A stretch of 64,000 nucleotides of DNA from Marinomonas profundi (GCF_020694005.1 NZ_CP073013.1:3048578-3112577); one strand, 5' to 3'. Counted from the stretch's first letter, positions 25,379 through 34,714 are shown. Notes: generated by a model from the letters alone, not told the origin. Translations and numbers: made by a program.

Positions 25379-26673
25379 TGAGTGATTTATCATCAAACGA
25401 TCGCTCAGCAGACAACTTGCAGCGACGAGACCCGAGAGCCGAGAGGATTGCCCGCAATCGACTGCACCCTTTGTACGACAGTGTGATTTCTGCAGGGCAA
25501 GGCGAAGTGCGTGGGCCGTCGGGTTTGCTGCGTAAGAATCCACATGTCATTGGTTTTATGGGTCCAAATGGCATTAAGCGTATTGATCGCGCCAATTTGT
25601 CTTCGACAGGACTCAATAGTAAAAAACGTACTGGCGAAGCGAAAGAAACCTTGCGGCCATTGCATCGTATCGATAAGCCTGATTTTTACATCATGGTGGT
25701 GGCCGATATGGTGGGCGGTCGATTAACAGGTCACGATAAAGATATTCTTGGTTTGGCGCATCAGCTTGTCGCCAAGCGTAATGGTGCCGTGGCTCTGGTG
25801 TGTTTGGGGGAAAGCAAGGAAACACAGTTTGATCTGGCGGGTGTGGATCGTCTGATTCACCTTGATGGTGAAGAGTACGAAGGCTTTGCACCCGAGGCAA
25901 AATTAGCCGCCCTTGAACAGATTGAGGCACAGTATCAGCCAGAACATTGGCTCTTTCCAGACAGTGTAAACGGGGGGGCGGATCTCGCTTCTCGTTTGGC
26001 CGCACGACTGGGTGAGCGGCCAGCAGCACAAGCTTGGCAAGTGAATGGTGCGCAAACGGTGTGTCGCGGCGCCTCGGCCAGTGTGGATATGGTGCGTGAA
26101 ACGCCGCGTATTTTGATGTTACTAGAAGAGTGTGCGGAGGCGATTGAAGATACTCGGCATCAGGTTTTGCCATTAGATTTATCGTCCGCATCGATTCCCC
26201 AAACCGATTATCGCTTGATCGATAAAGGGCAGATTGCGGTGGATTCCAACGCGGTGCCTTTGGCGGAAGCCGAATTTATTTTATCGGCGGGCAATGGCAT
26301 TCATAACTGGGATCAATTCCACGCGGCGGCTGACGCGCTTGGTGCGACGGAAGGGGCGAGTCGTGTCGCGGTGGACGATGGCTTTATGCCGCGTTCGCGT
26401 CAAGTGGGCGCATCGGGGACTTGGGTAACGGCGCGGGTGTATTTGGCCGTGGGCATTTCCGGTGCCATTCAACACATGCAAGGGATTGGACAGTGTGACA
26501 AGGTGGTGGCGATTAATACTGACGCCGGTTGTGACATGGTGAAGCGCGCTGATTTGGCGGTGATAGCGGACAGTGAAGCAATATTGGCCGAGCTGACTAG
26601 ACTGGCTCTGCAGCATTCCTTATCTAAAAGCCGTTCATCTAAAGATCAAGAGGAGAAAAGCGATGCAGCCTAA
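25378..26673 (+). CDS. etfA: Electron transfer flavoprotein alpha subunit of the dgc operon
   Basis: 431 residues, longer than housekeeping EtfA (about 310) because of an N-terminal extension (about 1-95) that is rich in charge. The C-terminal FAD domain carries PRSRQVGASGTWVTARVYLA, VGISGAIQHMQGIGQC and AINTDAGCDMVKRADLAVIAD, all FAD contacts in the family. It accepts electrons from the DgcAB system. It matches the Pseudomonas PA5400-type protein in length and position. It overlaps dgcB by 1 bp and etfB by 11 bp. Confidence 0.92.
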   Translation: MSDLSSNDRSADNLQRRDPRAERIARNRLHPLYDSVISAGQGEVRGPSGLLRKNPHVIGFMGPNGIKRIDRANLSSTGLNSKKRTGEAKETLRPLHRIDKPDFYIMVVADMVGGRLTGHDKDILGLAHQLVAKRNGAVALVCLGESKETQFDLAGVDRLIHLDGEEYEGFAPEAKLAALEQIEAQYQPEHWLFPDSVNGGADLASRLAARLGERPAAQAWQVNGAQTVCRGASASVDMVRETPRILMLLEECAEAIEDTRHQVLPLDLSSASIPQTDYRLIDKGQIAVDSNAVPLAEAEFILSAGNGIHNWDQFHAAADALGATEGASRVAVDDGFMPRSRQVGASGTWVTARVYLAVGISGAIQHMQGIGQCDKVVAINTDAGCDMVKRADLAVIADSEAILAELTRLALQHSLSKSRSSKDQEEKSDAA

Positions 26674-27445
26674 TATCAATGTGGTTTCTTTGGTCTCGGT
26701 TGGCCGTCATCCTCAATCGGGCCGTTCTCGTCGAGCGGAGCAAGATGGCCGCGCGGTTGAATTAGGCTTGAAACTGACTGGAAAAGCATTAACCGTGGTG
26801 CATGCTGGCAACGCACAAGAGCCTGTACTTCGACAATACGCTGGCATGGGCTTGTCGTCGTTGACAGTGTTAGCTCAAGAAGACGGTGGTGATGCTTTAC
26901 CCGTATTGGCGACTTTTTTGCAAGAAAATCAAATCAGTGTTGTATTAACAGGAGTGCGGGCAGAGAGTGGTGAATCTTCTGGCATGTTACCGTATTTATT
27001 GGCGGAGCAGCTTGGTTGGCCCTTGGTGCCTCGGGTGGCCGATATTGTCAGCATTAAAGACGACAGTGCGGAGGTGCTTTTGGCCTTACCTCGTGGCCAG
27101 CGCAGGGCGGTTATCGTCAAGCTGCCGTTTATTGCCAGTGTTGATAACGCGGCACAAGAAGCACGTCAAAGCGCATTTGGGCCAGGATCGCGAGCGGAAT
27201 TTAATATTGTTAATGTGGACAGCGTGATGGATGACGCGGCGAATCAATGGCAAATCAGTGCTGCCAAACCTCGCCCTAAGCGTTTAAAAGTGGTGAAAGC
27301 AAAAACGGCTGCAGACCGAATGAAAGCGGCGACAGCAAAACCAGTTGGCGGCGGTGGCAAGGTGATGAAGAACGAAACCACAGCCGAAAAAGCGCAAGCT
27401 ATTTTTGATCTGTTGCTAGAAGAAAAAGTGATGAAGAAAAAGTGA
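26663..27445 (+). CDS. etfB: Electron transfer flavoprotein beta subunit of the dgc operon
   Basis: 260 residues. The ETF beta fold is recognised from VSLVSVGRHPQSGRSRRAEQDGR, VVLTGVRAESGESSGMLPYLLAEQLGWP and LPRGQRRAVIVKLPFIASV. The last ~60 residues are a Lys/Ala-rich linker (RPKRLKVVKAKTAADRMKAAT) and a terminal helix, unlike typical EtfB, whose tail is a different recognition loop. It pairs with the etfA product to form the dedicated ETF. The start overlaps etfA by 11 bp; AGAGGAG precedes it. Confidence 0.9.
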   Translation: MQPNINVVSLVSVGRHPQSGRSRRAEQDGRAVELGLKLTGKALTVVHAGNAQEPVLRQYAGMGLSSLTVLAQEDGGDALPVLATFLQENQISVVLTGVRAESGESSGMLPYLLAEQLGWPLVPRVADIVSIKDDSAEVLLALPRGQRRAVIVKLPFIASVDNAAQEARQSAFGPGSRAEFNIVNVDSVMDDAANQWQISAAKPRPKRLKVVKAKTAADRMKAATAKPVGGGGKVMKNETTAEKAQAIFDLLLEEKVMKKK

Positions 27446-27528
27446 TTCGCTAAATGGCTGTTTAGGTATAAGCTTGTTCGTCCTTTGATTGTTGATTAAA
27501 CGATGCGTTTGTTTATTAGGTATGAAAT

Positions 27529-27759
27529 ATGATGATTGTAGATTTGGTCGATGAAGTCGATTTTAAAGAAAAACTCATCGCACTTGGGGCGCCTGTTACT
27601 CAAGAGCAAAGCTTGACCGAAGTACAGGCCGCGGTTTTGTCGTGGTTACAGGCCTATCCAGAACAAACTCCTTTTGTAAAAGACCTTTGCATTGAAATGC
27701 AAAAAGACAATACGACAGTATTGCCAGAAATATCAGTGGTGATGGCGGCTTTCGGTTAA
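27529..27759 (+). CDS. Small acidic hypothetical protein
   Basis: 76 residues, starting MMIVDLVDEVDFKEKLIALG. Mostly helical, acidic in the first half, with no signal or membrane segment and no recognised family. It follows etfB by 83 bp in the same direction and may be the last gene of the dgc transcript; TTAGGTATGAAAT precedes it as a weak ribosome site. The start could equally be the second ATG at 27532. Confidence 0.6.
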   Translation: MMIVDLVDEVDFKEKLIALGAPVTQEQSLTEVQAAVLSWLQAYPEQTPFVKDLCIEMQKDNTTVLPEISVVMAAFG

Positions 27760-27885
27760 AAAAGCTTTTATCGTGTCCAGTTTTTGGGCGGTCGCTCAAC
27801 ACACCAGCATTTATTGCTGTTCCATTGCCCCAGCGTTTAAACGCCTACCTTAAAATCATTTTCAAAAACTATTTCTAAAGTAAAG

Positions 27886-27904
27886 TGATAACGATTATCA
27901 TACT
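27886..27904. promoter_or_regulatory. Fur box
   Basis: GTGATAACGATTATCATAC closely resembles the classic Fur consensus and is largely palindromic (GATAA .. TTATC). It lies 27 bp before the start of the iron-type binding protein gene, so Fe-dependent repression of that gene is likely. Confidence 0.85.
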
Positions 27905-27930
27905 CCCAAATTTATTGATGGGGTATCTGT

Positions 27931-29013
27931 ATGGTTAAGTCGTTTGTAGTACTTGTGTTCACCTTTTGTGCCAGTTTAGTGTGGGCTGATCAGGTAACGG
28001 TTAAAGATGTGCTTGGACGCGATGTTACGTTTAATGCGCCCGCTCAACGTGTCATTGTTGGATTTTACCCTGAAGATTATATGGCTATCGGCACGGAAGC
28101 CGCTTACGACAAGGTGGTTGGTGTGTCTCGATACATTTGGGAAGCGCGTTCTGCGAACTGGGAAATGTACGTTAAGCACCGTCCTTCCTTACAAGATATT
28201 CCCGCAATCGGTCGAGTGGACACACAAACGTTTTCGGTTGAAAAAGTCGTTAGCTTGAACCCCGATGTTCTGGTGTTGGCTGACTGGCAATATAAAGGTT
28301 TGGGTACGGATATCGAACGGCTTGAAAGCGCCGGTATAAAAGTGATCGTGGTGGATTACAATGCGCAAACCTTAGAGCGCCACATAAAGAGCACAGAGTT
28401 AATTGGTGTGATCACGGGGCAAGAAAAACGCGCCGCGGCTATTGCTGCTGACTACAAAAACACCGTTGAAATGGTCAATAAACGCCTTGCGGATGCGAAC
28501 CTGCCTGCGCCAAAGGTTTATACTGAATTTGGTGCCTCTGGTGTTCAAGAGCTGGGTTTTACCTTCGGTAAAAATATGTGGGGTGCGATTTCTACCATGG
28601 CGGGTGGCGATAATATTTCCGCGCCGTTTGTTGAATGGTGGGGGAAGTTAAACCCTGAGCAGGTTATTGCTTCCAATCCAGATGTGATCGTTATTACCGG
28701 TTATGAAACCGGTAAAGGCACGGATTCTATGCTGATGGGGCAGGGCGTTGATGACACTGAAGCCCGTAAACGCTTGGAAGGTTATAAAAATCGCCTAGGT
28801 TGGTCTACCATTTCTGCAGTGCAAAATAATCGTTTATACGGTGCTTATCATGGCGCTTGTCGAACTATTTTAGACGCGGCAATGATTGAGTTTTACGCAA
28901 AAGCCATGTACCCAGAGGTGTTTTCAGATCTAGATCCTGAGCAGGCGTATTTGGACTTTTATAAAAAGTATCTACCCGCCACGCCGGAAGGGATTTTCAC
29001 CTTAGCGTTGTAA
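27931..29013 (+). CDS. Iron-siderophore/haem-type ABC transporter substrate-binding protein
   Basis: 360 residues. Signal peptide MVKSFVVLVFTFCASLVWA, then the type-III (FepB/BtuF) binding-protein fold: DVLGRDVTFNAPAQRVI, AIGRVDTQTFSVEKVVSLNPDV, GVITGQEKRAAAIAADY, and NPDVIVITG. Ligands of this family are ferric siderophores, haem or cobalamin. A Fur box 27 bp upstream points to iron. The start follows GATGGGGTAT. No permease or ATPase gene is adjacent (a repeat region and a sugar operon come next), so it must use a transporter encoded elsewhere. Confidence 0.9.
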   Translation: MVKSFVVLVFTFCASLVWADQVTVKDVLGRDVTFNAPAQRVIVGFYPEDYMAIGTEAAYDKVVGVSRYIWEARSANWEMYVKHRPSLQDIPAIGRVDTQTFSVEKVVSLNPDVLVLADWQYKGLGTDIERLESAGIKVIVVDYNAQTLERHIKSTELIGVITGQEKRAAAIAADYKNTVEMVNKRLADANLPAPKVYTEFGASGVQELGFTFGKNMWGAISTMAGGDNISAPFVEWWGKLNPEQVIASNPDVIVITGYETGKGTDSMLMGQGVDDTEARKRLEGYKNRLGWSTISAVQNNRLYGAYHGACRTILDAAMIEFYAKAMYPEVFSDLDPEQAYLDFYKKYLPATPEGIFTLAL

Positions 29014-29447
29014 GATTTGTTTTAATCTCTTAGGGTAAATTTCCCGCAGCTTGCTGCGTAAATAGCTAAAATCCAGCTTTGTTATTCCCGCGAAGGAGGT
29101 TGTCGTTAAAGGCTGTCAGCGAAGATTGGGTAAGTTTTGTAGGCCTGATGAGGGAGGTACGACCGTAATCAGGCGTGTAACGTTATTTAGCCTGCAAATG
29201 GTTGATTTATATTGGTTTTTGTAGGTCGGCCTTTAGGCCGTCAAAAACCCGATAACACCAAACCAAAAACCTTGACGCGCTAAAGCACGACCTACAAAAT
29301 CGATGGAATTCGTTTAGCGACAGCCTCGAAGGCGGGAATGACGGGGAGTTCGAAAATGATGTATGAACAACGTTTAGCATTGTTCGAATGACACGCTGAT
29401 ACCTCGCCCCTTGGGGCGGGGTTATTCATTTATTGAAACATCAATTC
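29014..29447. repeat. Intergenic BIME-like repeat region
   Basis: No gene was seen in 434 bp. 29102-29197 is a dispersed repeat (GGCCTGATGAGGGAGGTACG, then ACCGTAATCAGGC), with an inverted copy at 60183-60273; its core GCCTGAT .. ATCAGGC can form a hairpin. 29218-29302 is a composite REP: TTTGTAGGTCGGCC with inverted partner GCACGACCTACAAA, and inner GTCAA/TTGAC. The rest resembles short dispersed sequences (CTTGGGGCGGGG). Such repeats usually sit after transcription units; the binding-protein gene ends here. Confidence 0.75.
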
Positions 29448-30428
29448 TTAATGAAATACATAACGGGTGATCTGTTGGTAACGGTTGTCTGGTGACAGTA
29501 ACGTCGGCGGAAAATGGGATTGGTGAACGGCGTCTGGCCAGTGTTGTGCTTCTAGCGCGAGGCCTGCGTAGGCGGATAGCGCGCCTTGGTTGATATTGGA
29601 TGCTGCACTGAGTTGAATATGGCGACCATCGTACACTTGCAGTCCCGGTTCCGTGGTTTGGTAATCAAGAGAAAGCCCAGTGATGGGGGCTTTGAGTGTT
29701 GCCACGGTTTGTAGTGGACGATTGGCAAGAGAAAGACAAAAGTTGGTGTCGAGCCCAGGATAATCGTCGCGGCCAATGGGGCGAAGTTGATTAAAATCAA
29801 ATGCGCTACCTTCCGTTGGCGTGACTTCACCAGTGGGAATAAGTTCGTCATCGACCGGTAAATAATGGTCGGCTTTGACGCAAAGTTGGTGGTCTAAAAT
29901 AGAGCCTTCACCGTCAAGGTTAACATAGCTGTGACCGGCAAAATTACAAAGGGTGAGCTTGTCCGTCGTGGCGGTAATTTCCATTTCTAAGCTGCTATCG
30001 ACCAGTCGATAAAAAACATTGACCACCATGTTGCCAGGATAGCCCATTTCACCGTCAGCGAGCTTGGTTTGCAGCTGCACCATGTCATCGGTTTGTTCGA
30101 TGACAGACCAGATTTTACTCCCCGTGCCAGCAGGGCCGCCGTGCAAATGATGAGGTTCCGGTAAGGTGTGTGGCAATTGGTACGTTTTGCCATCAATCAC
30201 CGCATGGCCTTTAGCAGTGCGATTGGCTACCCGCCCGACAACAGCACCGAAGTACTTTGCATCACCAAGATAATCCGCCAGATTCGATGACCCCAACACA
30301 AGCGAATGCGCATAGCCTTTTAAATGGACCGATTGAATACTGGCACCCAAGGTTAAAATAGAGACCTTGAGTTGTGGATTGGTCAGCAAAATACGCTGAA
30401 CGTGGTGCAAATCTGGCGCTAGATTCAT
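29448..30428 (-). CDS. Aldose 1-epimerase (galactose mutarotase type)
   Basis: 326 residues with the GalM fold: LILTLGASIQSVHLKG-like opening, FGAVVGRVANRTAKG, HHLHGGPAGTGSKIW (catalytic His), NFAGHSYVNLDGEG (second His), and the C-terminal SAYAGLALEAQHWPDAVHQ (catalytic Glu in ALE). It interconverts alpha and beta anomers. It is the last gene of the arabinose/sugar-uptake cluster, 60 bp after the binding-protein gene and separated from it by a GC-rich hairpin. In this context it may act on arabinose as well as on galactose. Confidence 0.93.
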   Translation of the reverse strand: MNLAPDLHHVQRILLTNPQLKVSILTLGASIQSVHLKGYAHSLVLGSSNLADYLGDAKYFGAVVGRVANRTAKGHAVIDGKTYQLPHTLPEPHHLHGGPAGTGSKIWSVIEQTDDMVQLQTKLADGEMGYPGNMVVNVFYRLVDSSLEMEITATTDKLTLCNFAGHSYVNLDGEGSILDHQLCVKADHYLPVDDELIPTGEVTPTEGSAFDFNQLRPIGRDDYPGLDTNFCLSLANRPLQTVATLKAPITGLSLDYQTTEPGLQVYDGRHIQLSAASNINQGALSAYAGLALEAQHWPDAVHQSHFPPTLLSPDNRYQQITRYVFH

Positions 30429-30456
30429 GATAAAAACGCTCTCTTATTAAAATAAA

Positions 30457-30474
30457 TGGGGGCCTAAGCCCCCA
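30457..30474 (-). terminator. Intercistronic hairpin after the sugar-binding protein gene
   Basis: TGGGGGC-CTAA-GCCCCCA (7-bp perfect stem) lies between the binding-protein gene and the epimerase gene, followed on the minus strand by ATTTATTTTAA. Such hairpins often stabilise the upstream mRNA or attenuate the downstream gene, giving excess binding protein. Confidence 0.6.
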
Positions 30475-30487
30475 GAGTATAAACAGA

Positions 30488-31795
30488 TCAAATATTTTCT
30501 AACAAGTCGTTAATGCGATATTGCGCTGTTTCGAGAGCCTCGTCTATTGATTTATTGCCGTTGACGGCGGAACCTAGCTCTTCACCAAGAATATCTTGAA
30601 TGGCGAATTGGCGTAATACTTCACCGGGTAAGGCTTGTCCTGTTTGGGCAATTTCGGCGATATCACTGCGGTGTGGTAAGGATGTGAATGCGTCGCTGGC
30701 AATGACTTTTTTAACCGTTGGCAAATGGCCTGTTCTCGCCCATTGGTAGTTGTTGTCGTAGAAAAATTTAAACAGCTTGCCAATGGCGGCCATTTTTTCG
30801 TTACTACGATCCCCACGAGGAACAACCCAACCGTGCCCGTCGGCGTAGGTGGCGTTTTTTTGTGGGAAAAATTGTGGTGAAGGGAAAACACGATAGCCAT
30901 CAGATAAAACGTTATTCGCTTCTTTAGACTGAGCATCGTAAGAGCCGATTAGCCACGTGCCATTGACCGCAATGCCACCATCGCCATTGGCAAAAGCGGA
31001 TACGGCTGCTGGGTAATCTAAGTCTTTGGCGCTAAATCCTTTACTGGTAATGTCTTTCATTAGGGTAAGCGCGGCTTTGGCGTCTTCACCACTTAAATCA
31101 ATATGACTGGGGTCATCAAAGAATTTGCTGTCTTGTTGCATCATGAGCGTATAAAAAAAGCGTGCATAGGTTGACGTTTCATTGGCTAATACTTGAATCA
31201 AGTAAGGCTTTCCTGTGGCTTCTTGAAACTGTTTGCCTTGTGCAAAAAATTCATCACGGCTAGTTGGTAGCAGAGGTCTGCCGTCAGCTTGCATCAAGCC
31301 GGCTTGTTTCATTAGGTTGTTGTTCACATGAAAGAGCATGGTCCAGTTATCGAACGGCAAAGCGTATATTTTGTCTTCTTTGGTAACGCTAGAAATCGCC
31401 GCATCGGTGAAGTCCGTTGTCTTGATACCTTGGTCTTTTAATAGCTTATCAAGCGGCACTAACAGGCCACGTGACTGATAATCTGACATGGCTGAGTAAT
31501 GTATAGAGACGACATCTGGAGCGGATCGAGACGCCAGTTGAGCGTTAAGTTGATCGTATCCTGGCCATTCTACCGTGGTGACTTTGACGTCGATGTCTGG
31601 ATTATCCGCTTCGAATTTATTCACTAAGGTGGTGATGATGCCGCATTCGCCCACGGCGGCAGATACGTCGGTCATTTTGCCGTATTCTGCATCGCAAGCA
31701 CCAAAGAAGCGTTGTAGCTCAATGGTAGTTGCATGCGCTAGTGATGAGAGTGTCAGCAGACTGACGGCGGTTGTTCCGAGAAGTAATCTTTTCAT
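30488..31795 (-). CDS. Sugar ABC transporter substrate-binding protein
   Basis: 435 residues of the family-1 periplasmic binding type. Signal peptide MKRLLLGTTAVSLLTLSSL then AHA. The lobe segments APDVVSIHYSAMSDYQSRGL and YALPFDNWTMLFHVNN and the later GIAVNGTWLIGSY are characteristic. It delivers a sugar, probably an arabinose-containing oligosaccharide given the neighbouring GH51 gene, to the two permeases encoded upstream. The start is preceded by AGGAGAAAA on the minus strand. Confidence 0.92.
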   Translation of the reverse strand: MKRLLLGTTAVSLLTLSSLAHATTIELQRFFGACDAEYGKMTDVSAAVGECGIITTLVNKFEADNPDIDVKVTTVEWPGYDQLNAQLASRSAPDVVSIHYSAMSDYQSRGLLVPLDKLLKDQGIKTTDFTDAAISSVTKEDKIYALPFDNWTMLFHVNNNLMKQAGLMQADGRPLLPTSRDEFFAQGKQFQEATGKPYLIQVLANETSTYARFFYTLMMQQDSKFFDDPSHIDLSGEDAKAALTLMKDITSKGFSAKDLDYPAAVSAFANGDGGIAVNGTWLIGSYDAQSKEANNVLSDGYRVFPSPQFFPQKNATYADGHGWVVPRGDRSNEKMAAIGKLFKFFYDNNYQWARTGHLPTVKKVIASDAFTSLPHRSDIAEIAQTGQALPGEVLRQFAIQDILGEELGSAVNGNKSIDEALETAQYRINDLLENI

Positions 31796-31844
31796 TATTT
31801 TTTCTCCTAGGTTGTTATTGTTTGCATTTTTTCCGTAGCGAACC

Positions 31845-32690
31845 TTACTTCACGGCACCTCCTGATACCGCGGTGACTATATGGCGTTGAAAAAAGATAT
31901 AAACGATCACCACGGGTAACGAGGCAAAGACGGCTTGAGCGCCTAAAAAGCCTAAGCCTTCTGATTGTGCAAAGTTTGTTTGCGACGAGGCTATGCCTAT
32001 GGTGAGTGTGTACATGTCGGATTTTGTAGCAGAAATTAGCGGCCACCAGTAATCATTCCAAGCTTGTAAGAAGGTAAAAATACCCAAGGTCGCCTGCGCG
32101 GGGAGCGTCAGCGGTAACAATACTTTCCAAAAAATACGAAAGGTAGAGGCATTGTCGAGCATGGCCGCTTCGTCGATTTCTTTGGGAATCGCCCGAAAGA
32201 ACTGTGTCATCAGAAACACCCCAAAGGCTGAGGATAAGTTAGGTAATATCAAGCCGATGTGGGTGTTATGCAGGTCAAACCAGTTAAACATTTGATGACG
32301 GGCAATTATGACCGCTTGTTCGGGGACGGCTAAACCAAATAACACTATGATGAACAGGGTTTTACGGAAGGGGAATTCCAGTCTTGCAAAGGCGTAACCT
32401 GCTAAAGAAGACAGCAGTAAGACGCCAACAGTCTGCCCAATCGCTACTATCATAGAGTTCATAAACCAACTGAAGACACTGGAGGACTTTAAAATGTTGG
32501 CGTAGTTCACCAAGGTATAAGGCATGGAAAACACCGCCTCTGTTCCTCGGAGCAGTTCAGCGTTGTCTTTCAGCGATAAGCCAATAATCCACGCCACGGG
32601 CGTCATCATAATGACACCCAGTACAGCCGCAATCCAAAACAGCCGACGATTCGACGTCAGATGTTCAGGCGAATAATTGAGTGCTTTCAT
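31845..32690 (-). CDS. Sugar ABC transporter permease, MalG type
   Basis: 281 residues with about six membrane helices (about 15-37, 80-104, 115-135, 150-170, 195-215, 250-270). The EAA loop is recognisable in AIPKEIDEAAMLDNASTFRIFWKVLLPLTLP, shown here as EIDEAAMLDNAS. It pairs with the MalF-type permease, whose gene overlaps this start (ATGA). It binds the ATPase on the cytoplasmic side. Confidence 0.92.
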   Translation of the reverse strand: MKALNYSPEHLTSNRRLFWIAAVLGVIMMTPVAWIIGLSLKDNAELLRGTEAVFSMPYTLVNYANILKSSSVFSWFMNSMIVAIGQTVGVLLLSSLAGYAFARLEFPFRKTLFIIVLFGLAVPEQAVIIARHQMFNWFDLHNTHIGLILPNLSSAFGVFLMTQFFRAIPKEIDEAAMLDNASTFRIFWKVLLPLTLPAQATLGIFTFLQAWNDYWWPLISATKSDMYTLTIGIASSQTNFAQSEGLGFLGAQAVFASLPVVIVYIFFQRHIVTAVSGGAVK

Positions 32691-33568
32691 GCGTCTACCT
32701 CTTCTTTACGAGTGCTGATCCAATACTGCAGCATGGCCGCGCACAGAATAATTAAGAACAGAACTTGTGATGCTGCCGCGCCCATACCAATGTCCCAGCG
32801 TAAGAAACCGACTTCATAGATGTACATTACAATCGGACGTGACGACCCAGCAGGGCCACCGTTGGTCATCAATTGTGCCTGACCAAATAACTGGAACTGC
32901 ATCACGACCTGAATAACCGCAACCAGCATAATAGTGGACTTAATGGACGGCAGAGTGATGCGCGTGAGCACTCGCCAGCGGGAGGCGTTGTCGAGCGCGG
33001 CGGCTTCATAAAGATCTTTTGGAATCTGTTGTAAGGCCGCCAAAAAAAGCATCATCGGCAAACCAATGCACCACCACACGGTTGCCACACCAACCGAAAA
33101 AAGCGCCCAGCCTTTGGTGGATAGAAAACCGATGGGTTGCCAGCCAAAGAATTCAAAAATCAGCGCAATTAAACCATCACTGGGAATAAAAACGATGCGC
33201 CAAATCAGTGTGACTATGGTCACGGACAAGATGGAAGAGGCAAAAAACAAACCTCGTAAAAAAGACGAGCCTTTGGTGGTTTTATTCAGGGCTAACGCTA
33301 GAAATAACCCTAGAACAACCAAAGTAGGAACGGATACACCGACAAAAATCACGGTGTTTTTTACCGCTTGTCCAAAAACTGGGTCGCTTAGTACGCGGGC
33401 GTAGTTTTTTAAGCCAATGAAACGTTCGCCACCGAATAGGTCAACCTTGTTAAGCGATAACCAAATGCCCCAAGCAAGTGGAAATACTAATAAGGTTACA
33501 AAAACGCTCAGATACGGAACGACAAACAGGCCATTCGTCCAACGAGAACGACGATAACTTTCTGCCAT
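32687..33568 (-). CDS. Sugar ABC transporter permease, MalF type
   Basis: 293 residues with six likely membrane helices. The EAA motif is QIPKDLYEAAALDNASRWR. The start at 33568 follows GGAGGTGTAAA and is one base from the ATPase stop; an in-frame start 78 bp further upstream lies inside the ATPase gene and is not used. It forms the channel together with the MalG-type permease, with which it overlaps by 4 bp. Confidence 0.92.
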   Translation of the reverse strand: MAESYRRSRWTNGLFVVPYLSVFVTLLVFPLAWGIWLSLNKVDLFGGERFIGLKNYARVLSDPVFGQAVKNTVIFVGVSVPTLVVLGLFLALALNKTTKGSSFLRGLFFASSILSVTIVTLIWRIVFIPSDGLIALIFEFFGWQPIGFLSTKGWALFSVGVATVWWCIGLPMMLFLAALQQIPKDLYEAAALDNASRWRVLTRITLPSIKSTIMLVAVIQVVMQFQLFGQAQLMTNGGPAGSSRPIVMYIYEVGFLRWDIGMGAAASQVLFLIILCAAMLQYWISTRKEEVDA

Positions 33569-33569
33569 T

Positions 33570-34670
33570 TTACACCTCCATTTGACTGTGATGAGCAAGA
33601 CCATCAGCGTCAAAAATGTGCGCCGCATGAGACGAAATAGACACACGCACCGTATCGCCTGCTTTTACCTTCGAGCGTCCTGAATCCTCGGCGATCAGCT
33701 CTGTACCATCCACTAAGGTGCCGTATAGCAAGGTACGATCACCGAGACGTTCAATGACTTTTATCGTCAAATCCAGGCCGTTTTCTTGTGCCGAAACAAC
33801 CCTAGTGTCTTCCGCACGAATACCGATTACTGCGTCTTTGGCATTAAATTCTTGAGGAAGTGTAATCGCAGTGACCACCTTACCAGCCCCACTGACTTCT
33901 ACGGTTACGCCACCCGCTGTGTTTTCAATCTGGTTGATTGGCAGCATAGACATGGGCGGCGAACCCACAAATTCGGCGACAAAACGACTCACAGGATGTT
34001 GGTAAATTTCCATTGGCGTGCCGATCTGCTCGATCTTTTGGTTGTGCATGATGACAATGCGATCCGCAAGCGTCATGGCTTCTACTTGGTCGTGAGTGAC
34101 AAAAACCATGGTTGAGCCAAGGCGCTGGTGGAGTTGCGCTAATTCAAGGCGGGTTCTGCCGCGTAACGCGGCGTCTAAATTAGACAAGGGCTCATCAAAG
34201 AGAAAGGCTTTGGGTTCTTTGACAATGGCACGACCAATGGCAACACGCTGACGTTGGCCGCCAGATAGTCGTCCTGGCTTGCGGTCTAATAGATGGTCGA
34301 TTTCGAGAATTTTCGCCGCATCATTGACGCGACGGTCAATTTCCTCTTGTGCGACTTTCACGTTTTCGAGGCCAAATGCCATATTTTGGCGAGTGGTCAT
34401 GTGAGGGTAGAGCGCATAGGATTGAAACACCATAGCCACGCCACGCTGGCCTGGCGGTAGGGTATCAATGCGTTGATCACCAATTTCAATGACGCCTTCC
34501 GTAATAGATTCCAACCCCGCTATCATGCGCAATAAGGTGGATTTACCGCAGCCGGAAGGGCCAAGGAAAACAACGAATTCACCGTCTTCAATATGTAAAT
34601 TAATGTCGTCTAATACAGTAACGCTGTCATATCGCTTTGTTATATTTTTTATAGAGATAGATGCAGACAT
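33570..34670 (-). CDS. Sugar ABC transporter ATPase (UgpC/MsmK family)
   Basis: 366 residues. Walker A GPSGCGKSTLLRMIAG (about 36-50), Q-loop FQSYALYPHM, signature LSGGQRQRVAIGRAIV, Walker B AFLFDEPLSNLD and H-loop VTHDQVEAMTLADR, then a C-terminal TOBE-like regulatory domain (about 235-360). It hydrolyses ATP to drive the adjacent sugar importer. The gene follows the arabinofuranosidase by 44 bp. This family can power several importers in one cell. Confidence 0.94.
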   Translation of the reverse strand: MSASISIKNITKRYDSVTVLDDINLHIEDGEFVVFLGPSGCGKSTLLRMIAGLESITEGVIEIGDQRIDTLPPGQRGVAMVFQSYALYPHMTTRQNMAFGLENVKVAQEEIDRRVNDAAKILEIDHLLDRKPGRLSGGQRQRVAIGRAIVKEPKAFLFDEPLSNLDAALRGRTRLELAQLHQRLGSTMVFVTHDQVEAMTLADRIVIMHNQKIEQIGTPMEIYQHPVSRFVAEFVGSPPMSMLPINQIENTAGGVTVEVSGAGKVVTAITLPQEFNAKDAVIGIRAEDTRVVSAQENGLDLTIKVIERLGDRTLLYGTLVDGTELIAEDSGRSKVKAGDTVRVSISSHAAHIFDADGLAHHSQMEV

Positions 34671-34714
34671 GGTTTCCTCTCTCAGCCAATGTTAAACAGA
34701 AGATCTTGGGGGTA

